42,104 bases of DNA from Candidatus Saccharimonadota bacterium. GTDB taxonomy: Bacteria > Eremiobacterota > Xenobia > Xenobiales > Xenobiaceae. The stretch covers positions 1 through 42,104 of the forward strand of contig SFMI01000003.1 in assembly GCA_004554425.1 (NCBI GenBank). Direction: 5' to 3'. This document shows, one piece after another, positions 1-8,304 of the stretch (position 1 is its first letter; each line of letters opens with the position of its first letter). The notes under the pieces are model-generated. The model did no database searches and had not been told where the DNA came from. It worked only from the letters and a program-made list of their open reading frames with translations. The position numbers and the translations under genes are program-made.

Positions 1-1
1 T

Positions 2-373
2 AAACCGCGCATGGTACGCGAAATTGCCGAAAATCAGGGCATATCAGAAAAGTACATAAGCCACTTAATTATTGACTTGCGCAAAGCTGGCTTTATTAAA
101 TCTATTCGTGGAGCCGGCGGCGGTTATCGTTTAGCCAAATCTCCTCAGCAAATTAAGCTTCTGGATATTATCGAAGTAATGGAAGGGACGATCAATTTAG
201 TAAATTGTACGGAAAAGAATCAAATTTGTCAGCGTTCAGTTTTATGTCCGGCTAAAGATATTTGGCTACAAATTTCTCAAGAATTTCGTACAGTTTTGGC
301 TAAATACACTTTGCAAGACTTCCTTAATCAATATATGGCTAATGGGGAGCAATTTTTAGACTATTGCATTTAG
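2..373 (+). CDS. Rrf2-family transcriptional regulator, 5' end missing
   Basis: The reading frame is open from the window edge, so the true start lies upstream; the first ATG inside (position 11) falls in the middle of the winged helix. What remains is the recognition part of an Rrf2 HTH (ending GAGGGYRL, the family's wing signature), the dimerisation helix, and a short tail. Three cysteines in the pattern C-x6-C-x5-C (NC..., IC..., LCPAKDIW) match the position of the Fe-S ligands in IscR/RsrR-type members, so cluster-dependent DNA binding is a reasonable inference. It could sense iron-sulfur status, redox or nitric oxide; the target genes are not visible. It converges on the kinase gene downstream. 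Confidence 0.88.
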   Translation, partial: KPRMVREIAENQGISEKYISHLIIDLRKAGFIKSIRGAGGGYRLAKSPQQIKLLDIIEVMEGTINLVNCTEKNQICQRSVLCPAKDIWLQISQEFRTVLAKYTLQDFLNQYMANGEQFLDYCI

Positions 374-409
374 TGTTATTATCCACATTAACAACTGCAA
401 AAACAAAAT

Positions 410-452
410 AATCCTCGGAATGGCTTCTTGGTAGAAGCACATTCCGAGGATT
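410..452 (-). terminator. Intrinsic terminator between rrf2-like gene and kinase
   Basis: A 13-bp perfect stem (AATCCTCGGAATG with CATTCCGAGGATT) is extended by an inner GCTTC/GAAGC pairing. Read on the minus strand it is followed by a T-rich run (ATTTTGTTTTTG), so it terminates the kinase transcript. It sits between two converging genes and may also stop the Rrf2 message. Confidence 0.8.
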
Positions 453-512
453 AGAGGAACTGAATATAAAGGACAAGCTAAAAAATTTTGAGCTCGCCCC
501 AAGCTTACTTTA

Positions 513-2501
513 TTACCACGGGAAGAGCATTAAAGCTACCGACTTAGTCCAGTAAGCGACAGCCTGATCCCACTTGCCACGCTGGTAGTAAAGGGTACCC
601 AAGTTGTGGTAAACATGCCAGAACTTAGGATTGAGTTGCACTACTTTGTCCCACTCTAAGCAAGCTAATTCAATCTTACCTTGCTCCAAATAAGCTTCAC
701 CTAAGTTGTAGTAGGCTTGCCAATAACGACTGTTAATTCCAGCGACTCGCTGCCATTCAACTACAGCCGCTTCAATCTGAGCTCGCTGATAATAATAGGT
801 ATTACCTAAGTTCCAGTGAGCAGGCCAATGCTGATCCTCAAATTGAACAGTCTTTTGCCATTGGTTGATAGCTTCATCAAATTGCGACAAGTAGAAATAG
901 GCATTGCCAAGATTGTAGTGGGCTTGCCAGAAGCCATATTTGGCCTGAGTAGCTTTTTCCCATTCAGGGATAGCTAACTCGACTTCGCCTCGATCGTAGT
1001 GTAAGTTGCCCAAGTTGTATCTGGCTTCAGCGAAATCAGGGTTGACTTCCAAACACTTTTGCCACAACTCTACAGCACTATCGACCTCGCCGTCTTCCAT
1101 ATGCATACTGCCAATATTGTAAAGAGCAATAGCAAACTGAGGATCGAGCTCCAAAGCCTTATTCCAATAATCTTTGGCTTCTTCTTTGCGTCCCTTGCGA
1201 TAATAGGCGTTACCTAAATTGTAAAGGACTTCGGCAAACTGAGGATTGAGAATTAAAGCTTTTTGCCATTCTTCAATAGCTGAGTCGAGCTTGCCTAAAC
1301 GGAAGTAACCATTACCTAAGTTGTAATAAGCAGGAGCAAACTTAGGATTTAAGACGGTAACTGTGCGATATTCCTCGATGGATTCTTCAATTTCGCCATT
1401 ACGGTAGTGAGCTGAACCTAAGTTGTAGTGGGCAACAAAGTTGTTAGGGTTCAGATCGACAGCTTTACCATATTCGGTAATAGCATCGCGCAAACGGCCC
1501 ATACCATCTAAGGCTGTACCTAAGTTGTTGTGAGTTAAGGCATTGTAAGGATCGAGACCGGTGGCTTTATTCCACTCCATAACGGCCAAGTCCAGCTTGC
1601 CTTGCTTATAATAGTTGTTACCTAAGATATTGTGTAAAGCCGCTTCGGAAGGGCTAATCTTACTAACGTTGCTAGGCTCTTCACCGGCACCTTCGATTTG
1701 CAAATCTTTAATTAAATCGGTGACAGTTTGGTAACGCTCTGCCGGATCTTTCTTTAAGCAACGTAAAATAGCTTGTTCCACATTACGAGGAATAGCCATA
1801 TTGTAAGTTGTAGGCGGTTCTGGTTCTTTAGTTAAGTGGAGCTGAATAACAGCAGGAAGGTTGTCTGCAATAAAAGGCACACGCCCAGCCATCATCTCGT
1901 AAAGCAAGATACCCAAAGAATAAATATCGGCGCGACGGTCAACTTTTTCACCGCGTGCTTGCTCAGGAGAGAAATAGAAGCATGAACCTATAACTTGCCC
2001 AGGCTGGGTGAGAGTTTGAGAAGCTTCTACCCAAGCGATACCGAAATCGCCAACTTTTACATCACCGTTGTCGGTAACCATAATATTACCCGGCTTGACG
2101 TCACGGTGAACAATACCATGCTGGTGGGCATAATCTAGAGCACGGGCGGCAGGAATGAAAATTTGCAAAGCCTCCTCGATACTGAGGTGGCCATGCTCCT
2201 TCATGTATTTATCTAAAGAAACGCCCTGAATAAACTCGAAGACTAAGAAATAAATGCCTTCATGCTCATTAATATCATAAATTGCGGTAATATTGGGGTG
2301 ATTTAAACGCGCCGCAGCCTGAGCTTCGCGGATGAAACGATCTTTGCACTCAGGATTGCCAACTAGCTGTTGAGAGAGGATTTTAATGGCGACTGAACGG
2401 TTTAACAAAGGATCGTGTCCTTTGTAGACGACACCCATTCCGCCTCGTCCCAACTCTTCTATAATGTGGTAGCGACCGATAGTCGCACTAACCATTGTCA
2501 T
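513..2501 (-). CDS. Serine/threonine protein kinase with C-terminal TPR array
   Basis: A Hanks-type kinase domain fills about residues 10-270: glycine loop GRGGMG (18-23), VAIK lysine K40, catalytic HRDVKPGN (132-139), DFG (152-154) and the APE-equivalent SPE. It is followed by eleven consecutive 34-35-residue tetratricopeptide repeats (about 288-662), most of the form YNLGNAYY...A...W.KA...P. The usual bacterial PknB architecture (membrane helix plus PASTA repeats) is absent: no transmembrane segment is visible, so the protein should be cytosolic and recruit partners through the TPR superhelix. The ATG at 2501 has AAGGAG 11 nt upstream. It is apparently transcribed alone, ending at the hairpin at 410-452. 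Substrates are unknown; no cognate PP2C phosphatase lies in the window. Confidence 0.95.
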   Translation of the reverse strand: MTMVSATIGRYHIIEELGRGGMGVVYKGHDPLLNRSVAIKILSQQLVGNPECKDRFIREAQAAARLNHPNITAIYDINEHEGIYFLVFEFIQGVSLDKYMKEHGHLSIEEALQIFIPAARALDYAHQHGIVHRDVKPGNIMVTDNGDVKVGDFGIAWVEASQTLTQPGQVIGSCFYFSPEQARGEKVDRRADIYSLGILLYEMMAGRVPFIADNLPAVIQLHLTKEPEPPTTYNMAIPRNVEQAILRCLKKDPAERYQTVTDLIKDLQIEGAGEEPSNVSKISPSEAALHNILGNNYYKQGKLDLAVMEWNKATGLDPYNALTHNNLGTALDGMGRLRDAITEYGKAVDLNPNNFVAHYNLGSAHYRNGEIEESIEEYRTVTVLNPKFAPAYYNLGNGYFRLGKLDSAIEEWQKALILNPQFAEVLYNLGNAYYRKGRKEEAKDYWNKALELDPQFAIALYNIGSMHMEDGEVDSAVELWQKCLEVNPDFAEARYNLGNLHYDRGEVELAIPEWEKATQAKYGFWQAHYNLGNAYFYLSQFDEAINQWQKTVQFEDQHWPAHWNLGNTYYYQRAQIEAAVVEWQRVAGINSRYWQAYYNLGEAYLEQGKIELACLEWDKVVQLNPKFWHVYHNLGTLYYQRGKWDQAVAYWTKSVALMLFPW

Positions 2502-2656
2502 GTACTGCCCGGCTCCTTAGCAGAATTTAAGCCCGCTTACAGAACGAATCTGCCTTCTTTCCGAAAGAAACAAAAAATAAACGACAGCAAGCGCAGTAAG
2601 CCCTATCTACATTCCACCAAGAAACCGGAACTTCCTACTATATAGAAAGTTACCTC

Positions 2657-4033
2657 TTAGCTTCTCTCCATCTCTTCACGAGCTGGGTTGTGAGAGCCTA
2701 TGCGCAAATTGGGGCACTCTCGCTTTAAAGTCTCAATAAAAACTGGAACTCCCAAAGCTTTTTCAGTAGGTGGATCTATTTGTGTAAAGAGCCAATCGGG
2801 ATCGATATTTAAGTTACGCAATTGCACCATATTGACATCAAGCTCATTAAACATCTTTACCGAAGCTTCCACTTCTCTGGGAGTATCGGTTAAACCAGGA
2901 AGTAAAAGCAAATTGACAGAGATCCACACCTTATGCTCACGCCCTAACTTAATAGTTTGCAAAACGTCAGCAAATTTATAGCCTCTAGGTTGATAGTAAC
3001 CATTGTAGGTTTCTTCCCTGGCCGAGCACATAGAAACACGCATAGAAGTAAGGCCAGCTTCAAAAAGCTTGAGAGCATTTTGAGGCAAAGAGCCGTTAGA
3101 ATTCATGTGCAAAGTGCCCTTATCGGTATGTTGACGGATAATTTTAATAGCCTCGGCAGCTCTAGCAGCTTGCAATAGAGGCTCACCTTCGCACCCTTGA
3201 CCAAAAGTAAAAATAGGACGCTCCGCCCGTCCGATATGGAAAAGCCCAAGTTCCACAATTTCTTCTACTGAAGGAGTAAAGTTTAAGCGAATTTGAGGAG
3301 AAGGCGGCGCTCCGTCTGGTTGTTTGGAAATGCAACCACGGCAGCCAGCATTGCATTGAGGCGAAATAGGAGAAGCCCCTTCCCAACGGCCATAGAAAAT
3401 ATTTTGCGCATTGTAGCATCCATACTCTTTGGCACAAATTTCTAGCTGGCCCAACAAACGGTTGTTGGGGAAACGCTCCTTAACTTCCTTAATGCAATCA
3501 TCCAATTCAGGCAAAGCATACTTGCAAGGATCCCAGCGCGGATTATTTTCTGTTTGTACAGCCGCGCACCAAAGCTGGCCATGATGTGAAAAGACAGCCG
3601 TATAACCGAAAATCGGCAATATCTCGGATCCAGCTTCAACTTCCCAAGCCGGCAACAAAGTTCTGGTCCAGCCAGAAGGCAGCTGAGCAGCCAAAACGTA
3701 AGCGCTTTCACAAATTAAAGGCTCGTTGTCGGTACTTTCACCTACCTCCCAGGCTAATGGTAAACGACCTGGCAAGTATTGCAACTGTGTATTTTCCGGT
3801 AATGGCGACAGTTCGTCGCGATGCGGCGGACGTATAGTCATGCCACTGCGAGCAGCGGCCCGCAAACTAGGTTCATCCCAAAACTGACCTTCTTCGTCGG
3901 AACATACCAAAGCCCAAGCGGCCTCGGTAGGAGTCGCAACCTTTTTGGCTTGCCCCTCAGTATTTTTATGTTTACCGGAGGCAGACGACGCATTATGTTT
4001 ATGTTTATTTTTGGAATTATATGATTTGCTCAT
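2657..4033 (-). CDS. Radical SAM protein with a large N-terminal extension
   Basis: The radical SAM cluster motif CNAGCRGC (C-x3-C-x2-C) lies near residue 233 of the longest frame, far from the N-terminus, followed by a TIM-barrel-like region with the SAM-binding GQGCEGEP segment. The first ~40 residues are Lys/Asn/Ser/His-rich and look disordered; residues ~40-230 are a cysteine-containing region I do not recognise. No substrate family can be named. I start at the ATG at 4033; an in-frame TTG at 4051 would leave only 12 nt after rho and is possible. It lies directly downstream of rho on the same strand with no terminator between, so the two are probably co-transcribed. Confidence 0.85.
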   Translation of the reverse strand: MSKSYNSKNKHKHNASSASGKHKNTEGQAKKVATPTEAAWALVCSDEEGQFWDEPSLRAAARSGMTIRPPHRDELSPLPENTQLQYLPGRLPLAWEVGESTDNEPLICESAYVLAAQLPSGWTRTLLPAWEVEAGSEILPIFGYTAVFSHHGQLWCAAVQTENNPRWDPCKYALPELDDCIKEVKERFPNNRLLGQLEICAKEYGCYNAQNIFYGRWEGASPISPQCNAGCRGCISKQPDGAPPSPQIRLNFTPSVEEIVELGLFHIGRAERPIFTFGQGCEGEPLLQAARAAEAIKIIRQHTDKGTLHMNSNGSLPQNALKLFEAGLTSMRVSMCSAREETYNGYYQPRGYKFADVLQTIKLGREHKVWISVNLLLLPGLTDTPREVEASVKMFNELDVNMVQLRNLNIDPDWLFTQIDPPTEKALGVPVFIETLKRECPNLRIGSHNPAREEMERS

Positions 4034-4063
4034 ATCTATACTGTCCGCCAACTCTTTGCCACT

Positions 4064-6085
4064 TTATCCAACGTTCTGACTAGAACTTACAGACGAAGGT
4101 TCCTTAGTCTTATTCTTTTTGAAACGCCCTAAGAAGTCCTGATTGTCGGTGGTCTTCTTAAGATTTTCAAGCATAACGATAGTTGGATCACGATCTCCGG
4201 AATAGCTATCCAAAGTATGTCTCAAAAGCGTCATGGTTGAGAGAGTAGAAGCATCTTGCAAATATTCATCATGACGTGTACTGCTCTTCTTAATATCAAT
4301 AGCAGGATAAATACGTCTTTCAGCCAGTTTGCGAGAAAGGCAAATTTCGTTGTTACCCGTACCTTTAAATTCTTCGAAAATAACTTCGTCCATGCGCGAG
4401 CCAGTTTCGATTAAAGCAGTTGCCACAATAGTCAAGCTGCCCCCATTTTCGAATTTGCGAGCTGAGCCAAAGAAATGCTTAGGAGTACGCAAAGCCGAAA
4501 TATCTAAGCCACCAGACAAAGTACGTCCCGAATTGGGAGTGGCATTATTGCAAGCGCGCCCCAATCTAGTGAGAGAATCGAACAAAATAACCACATCTTT
4601 GCCCAATTCTGTCAGACGTCTAGCTCTTTCCAAAACTAATTGAGTAATGAAAGCGTGATTTTCCGGTTCTTCATCAAAAGTAGAAGCTACAACTTCACCT
4701 TTTATAGAGCGTTCCATATCGGTTACTTCTTCGGGGCGCTCATCGATTAAAAGAGCCATCAAAACAGTATCTGGATAGTTGGTGGCAATACCGGCGGCAA
4801 TTTTCTTTAAGCAAATAGTCTTACCAGCTTTGGGAGGAGCCACAATCAGAGAGCGCTGTCCCTTACCAATGGGAGCGAAAAGATCGATCATACGGGCAGT
4901 CATATCGCCGCTGGAAGTCTCTAAGCTATAGCGCTCATTGGGGAAAATAGGCACCAATTCATCAAAAGAAGGACGATGGCAGGCTTTCTCTACAGGTAAA
5001 TCGTTAATTGAAATAATTCGCTCCAAATCATAAGAGCGTTCGCCGCGCTTAGTGGATCTAACTACGCCACAAATTTTATCACCGATACGTAAAGAATATT
5101 TCTTTATCGTAGCATAACCGACATGAACATCATTGACACTGGGCTTATAGCTGCAACCACGTAAGAAACCATAATTCTGCTGACGGATATCCAAAATACC
5201 AGTGACAATAGGAACATACTCCTCATGCTCAGCAATAAAATCATCATATTGATCGTCGGAGTCATAGTCTTCATAATAAGTGTTGTCATAGCGGCTATAA
5301 TTATTGTCATTGTTATAGCTAACTCGACGAGGCTCGTACATATTACTCAATTCACGGCGGCCATAACGTGTATCGTCCATATAACTGTTTTTTACTTGGC
5401 GCTGCTGAGTGTAACTATCGTCTTCGAGATCGTCATAATCATTTTCGGCTTCCAAATTGCGGCGCATATCCGGCTGAGGAAGGCGATTTTTACGACGCAA
5501 ATCGGCTTGTCTTTCAATACTTATGCGCGGAATGGAAGGGCTCTGACGCAAACGAGCAGGCTGCCGCACTTCTTCTTCAATAGAATCTTCAACTTCATTA
5601 ACTTCACTATCAGCAGGGCGACTATTGTAAAGATCGCGTTGACGCACCGTGTATTGCTGTCTCTGCTTACCTCGTTCTCGACGAGGAGGTTTGCTTGCAT
5701 ATTTATTGTCAACACTAGGAGCAGCGGAATACGGCTCCGGCTGACTTTCTTTTGTTTGAGGCAAAACAGGCTCGGGGTAAACGACCTCGGCATTTTCTTC
5801 AGCAACGGTAGTATGCTCTTTATCAGCTTCTACTTCACTGACATACGGCTTGCTCATAATAGCCTTGTGCTCAGCAGAATACTGAGGACGGCGGCCACGA
5901 CGAACTTTGACTTCGGCAACTTCGGGTAGAACCGTAATGCGTTCCTGATTTTCTAAAATAATACCGATAAGATCTTCATGCTTTAAACGGCTTAATTTAG
6001 GACACTTTATATTGTTGTTGCGAATAATATCTTGCAGTTGAGTCCTATTGTAAGAAGTCAACATTTCGAACGTGAGATTTGCCAT
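4064..6085 (-). CDS. rho: Transcription termination factor Rho with long disordered insertion
   Basis: Rho is the hexameric RNA helicase that terminates transcription. Residues 1-48 form the Rho_N helical domain. Residues ~50-288 are a low-complexity insertion, first Pro/Glu/Arg-rich, then rich in Tyr, Asp, Asn and Arg. From ~291 the conserved core begins: cold-shock RNA-binding fold (GILDI...YGFLR), then the RecA-like ATPase with Walker A PPKAGKT and Walker B ILFDSLTRLGRA. The total of 673 aa compares with ~420 for E. coli Rho; insertions at this position are known in some phyla (for example Actinobacteria and Bacteroidota), where they add RNA binding or promote condensation. The start ATG has AAGGAG upstream at a wide spacing. 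Probably co-transcribed with the radical SAM gene. Confidence 0.97.
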   Translation of the reverse strand: MANLTFEMLTSYNRTQLQDIIRNNNIKCPKLSRLKHEDLIGIILENQERITVLPEVAEVKVRRGRRPQYSAEHKAIMSKPYVSEVEADKEHTTVAEENAEVVYPEPVLPQTKESQPEPYSAAPSVDNKYASKPPRRERGKQRQQYTVRQRDLYNSRPADSEVNEVEDSIEEEVRQPARLRQSPSIPRISIERQADLRRKNRLPQPDMRRNLEAENDYDDLEDDSYTQQRQVKNSYMDDTRYGRRELSNMYEPRRVSYNNDNNYSRYDNTYYEDYDSDDQYDDFIAEHEEYVPIVTGILDIRQQNYGFLRGCSYKPSVNDVHVGYATIKKYSLRIGDKICGVVRSTKRGERSYDLERIISINDLPVEKACHRPSFDELVPIFPNERYSLETSSGDMTARMIDLFAPIGKGQRSLIVAPPKAGKTICLKKIAAGIATNYPDTVLMALLIDERPEEVTDMERSIKGEVVASTFDEEPENHAFITQLVLERARRLTELGKDVVILFDSLTRLGRACNNATPNSGRTLSGGLDISALRTPKHFFGSARKFENGGSLTIVATALIETGSRMDEVIFEEFKGTGNNEICLSRKLAERRIYPAIDIKKSSTRHDEYLQDASTLSTMTLLRHTLDSYSGDRDPTIVMLENLKKTTDNQDFLGRFKKNKTKEPSSVSSSQNVG

Positions 6086-6150
6086 ATATTATTTATACGC
6101 TCCTTCGCTTAGTCTATTTTATTGACAATACTCCAAGCCAATCTCGGACA

Positions 6151-6193
6151 CTCAATCATTGAGAATGCCGAAAATTCTGCCCATGATGCAGAA
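6151..6193 (-). promoter_or_regulatory. Inverted repeats in the rho leader
   Basis: The ~200 bp between the ABC permease and rho contains no gene. It holds two short perfect inverted repeats: CTCAAT-C-ATTGAG (6151-6163) and TTCTGC-7nt-GCAGAA (6175-6193). They would lie in the rho 5' region and could be RNA hairpins or protein sites. I could not pick a convincing promoter here. Rho is autoregulated in several bacteria, but nothing in this sequence proves it. Confidence 0.3.
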
Positions 6194-6262
6194 CTAAGAA
6201 CAAAAAAAATGCCTATGTTTGGGAATATACTATTATTAGAAATACTCTATTTTTGTTAGTTG

Positions 6263-6297
6263 GACAGTTTTTTTAGCTTTTTATTTTTTAAACTGTC
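6263..6297 (-). repeat. Inverted repeat overlapping the permease stop codon
   Basis: GACAGTTT (6263-6270) and AAACTGTC (6290-6297) form a perfect 8-bp stem around an A/T-rich loop, spanning the end of the ABC-2 permease gene. There is no U-tract after it on the minus strand, so it is a weak terminator candidate or an mRNA 3'-end stabiliser. Confidence 0.35.
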
Positions 6298-7343
6298 AAA
6301 CGTACTTTTTTTATGGCTACGATTCCAACCGCAGCGAATATTGTAAGTTCTATAAATAGATAAGTAACATTAGGCATTATATTTGCCCAAGTTCCAGAAG
6401 TAAATATTAGCTTGCAAAATCCATCGTACAAGTACCAAGTCGGCAAAAAGTAGGCAATTTTTTGCATTAAAGCATTATAATCAGCCATAGTAACCGGCAT
6501 AATAAGTACTAAATAAATGAGTGAATTGAGGGCCCCGCAAGCCGATTGGCTTTTTACAGAAGCGCCCAAAATAATTCCGCCTATAGCAAAAATAAGTGAT
6601 CCCAGACAAATTAAAACAATAAGCGGAAGGAATGAAGCTTTTACAACACAGCTAACCGCAGCTACCAGTATTGTTGATAAAGAAGCTAATATAAAACCGC
6701 TGGCGATCTTACCTCCCAGAATTTCAGCCCAGCTGACCGGTGCTAAAAGCACAGCGCTCATAGTCTTGTTTTCTAATTCCTCCGCAAATGTGGAAGAAGT
6801 TACAGAAAGAGCTCCTAGGCAAGTAAAAACCATCCATATGGGCAAAAACGCCAAGGCCATACTCCCACCGCCATCGGAAGGGTTAATTTTTGTTACCCTA
6901 ATATCGGCAGGAATTTCCTGACCAACCATTTGACGCAAAGCAGTACGAACCAATTCGCGAGCAGTCAAAGATTTAGCTAAGCTGCTCTCATCGACGCATA
7001 ATTCAAGAACAGGAAACGAGTCGCGGTGCAGCTCTTCATCAAAATTGGCTGGTATATTTATAGCCAAGTCTAATTTTTTGCTGCGCACATTATTCTTTAA
7101 TTCTTCCCAACTTTCCGAGGTTGAGACGACACTGCATCCCCCGTTAAATTTCATGCTGTTAACTAAACCGGAATTTGTATTTCCACAAACCCCGACTCTG
7201 ACAAAAACAGGGTCTTCCACATTAAGTACGTTTGTAAAAAAAGCTACAACTAAAACAGGCCCCAATAAAACAAACAAAAGACTATGGGAATGTAAAGCAT
7301 CCTTCAAGTCTTTGCATAGAAAGGCAAAAACTGTACCAAACAT
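6288..7343 (-). CDS. ABC-2 type transporter permease
   Basis: The topology is typical of the ABC-2 / YhaP family: one N-terminal membrane helix (about residues 20-42), a ~130-residue extracytoplasmic domain, then a cluster of about five to six helices from residue ~165 to the end. The phrase FAEELENKTMSAVLLAPVS before the membrane block is the conserved EEREGT-like element of ABC-2 permeases (EExE...LL..P). No ATPase is fused or immediately adjacent; the nearest CcmA-type ATPase ends at 8305 and is separated by the small anchored protein and a terminator. The ATG has no obvious Shine-Dalgarno. A dedicated promoter with an operator-like dyad precedes it. Substrate unknown; drug, lipid or polysaccharide export are typical of the family. 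Confidence 0.88.
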   Translation of the reverse strand: MFGTVFAFLCKDLKDALHSHSLLFVLLGPVLVVAFFTNVLNVEDPVFVRVGVCGNTNSGLVNSMKFNGGCSVVSTSESWEELKNNVRSKKLDLAINIPANFDEELHRDSFPVLELCVDESSLAKSLTARELVRTALRQMVGQEIPADIRVTKINPSDGGGSMALAFLPIWMVFTCLGALSVTSSTFAEELENKTMSAVLLAPVSWAEILGGKIASGFILASLSTILVAAVSCVVKASFLPLIVLICLGSLIFAIGGIILGASVKSQSACGALNSLIYLVLIMPVTMADYNALMQKIAYFLPTWYLYDGFCKLIFTSGTWANIMPNVTYLFIELTIFAAVGIVAIKKVRLTV

Positions 7344-7426
7344 TTTTACAAACTAAAAATCGCTGTGAATGTCCAACAAGAAAAGCAACAAACGGACAGA
7401 TTATAATTTCCTGTACTCGCAACGCT

Positions 7427-7456
7427 ATAATACATTTCCAAATATGGAAAAGTCAA
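7427..7456 (-). promoter_or_regulatory. Promoter with operator-like dyad, ABC-2 permease
   Basis: On the minus strand TTGACT (7456-7451) and TATTAT (7432-7427) are separated by 18 bp. The spacer contains the inverted repeat TTTCCA-TATT-TGGAAA (7450-7435), which fills almost the whole gap. A slightly long spacer occupied by a dyad suggests regulation, either repression by a dimeric factor or MerR-type activation. The ~85-nt leader ends at the permease ATG. Confidence 0.6.
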
Positions 7457-7520
7457 GTTTTCCCAAAGCACGCCTAAGTAAAACTAAAACCTAATATAAT
7501 CGTCTTTTCTTGCTTTTTAA

Positions 7521-7560
7521 CAAAAAAAACGCCGACCATTCTTTAATACAGCCGACGCTT
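7521..7560 (-). terminator. Intrinsic terminator after the anchored protein gene
   Basis: On the minus strand AAGCGUCGGCU pairs with GGUCGGCGUUU (11 bp, four of them G-U wobbles) and runs into eight T residues. It ends transcription of the 7581-8243 gene and so insulates the permease. Confidence 0.75.
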
Positions 7561-7580
7561 GCAAACATTATTGGGAATTT

Positions 7581-8243
7581 TTATCCTTCGATTTCGCTCT
7601 CACTCTCTTCAGGAGCAGAAACTTCTTCGTAAATAGAGTCGACATCAGCAAATTTATGTTGCTCTAAGTAGCTAACCACCTCGCCAGAATCGACAGCAGG
7701 TACCGAAGCTATTGTACACTGGAATCCCATCTTAACCTTATCTTTGGTGGCTTCGATAACCTTAAAGTTGTAGCTATCTTCATTTTTAATTTTGGCAGCG
7801 CACTTCTCGGCGGCTTTCTTGTCCGAGAATTTTTTACGAATTCTTAAGGTGGTACCGTTATTGGTAATTTCTAATCCTAAGCTTCGGATACTACTCTTCT
7901 GAATTAAAGCTTGACCTAAAGCCTTAACCATAGCATTATCCATGCCATCCATTACCAAGTAAAAACCATTCGGAACTTGGAAAGTATGTTTGACGCTAGA
8001 AGTACTAATCTCGTAGCCACGCCCGTTAAACTCTTTCTTCATTGCCGCAACGTCTTTCTGGTTGGCCGTAAAAGCGGTCACTTGTACGGTACGGGCGTCG
8101 ACAGCCGCTGTTTCCGAATTGACATAATATATGGCTCCACCGGAAAGCAAAGCAATGACAAGACTGAGTCCTAAAAGAAGCCTGCGAATCTGAGTAAGTT
8201 CTAAAGTCACCTTCCCACACCTCTGCATAGAGTGTCGGCGCAT
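7581..8243 (-). CDS. Single-pass membrane-anchored protein, possibly SPOR-like
   Basis: There is a short basic cytoplasmic tail, one transmembrane helix (about residues 22-42, LLLGLSLVIALLSGG...), then a ~175-residue extracytoplasmic domain ending in an acidic tail. Right after the helix the sequence VQVTAF...AAMKKEF...GYEI has the alternating pattern of a SPOR repeat (peptidoglycan-binding, VQVGAF...A..L...G), and a second basic alpha/beta segment follows. The SPOR call is by eye and weak. The first Met is used; an internal Met at residue 6 is possible and neither has a strong ribosome site. It lies downstream of the ABC ATPase with a 61-bp gap and is followed by a terminator. Confidence 0.7.
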   Translation of the reverse strand: MRRHSMQRCGKVTLELTQIRRLLLGLSLVIALLSGGAIYYVNSETAAVDARTVQVTAFTANQKDVAAMKKEFNGRGYEISTSSVKHTFQVPNGFYLVMDGMDNAMVKALGQALIQKSSIRSLGLEITNNGTTLRIRKKFSDKKAAEKCAAKIKNEDSYNFKVIEATKDKVKMGFQCTIASVPAVDSGEVVSYLEQHKFADVDSIYEEVSAPEESESEIEG

Positions 8244-8304
8244 TTTCTCTGCGCTATAGTCTCACTCCTGCCCTAAAGGCGGAGCAATTTAGCTATGTGA
8301 AAAA

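Noticed and set aside
5225..5929. 234-codon plus-strand frame
   Set aside because: Antisense shadow of the low-complexity insertion of Rho; the hydrophobic translation is the complement of Tyr/Asp/Asn codons.
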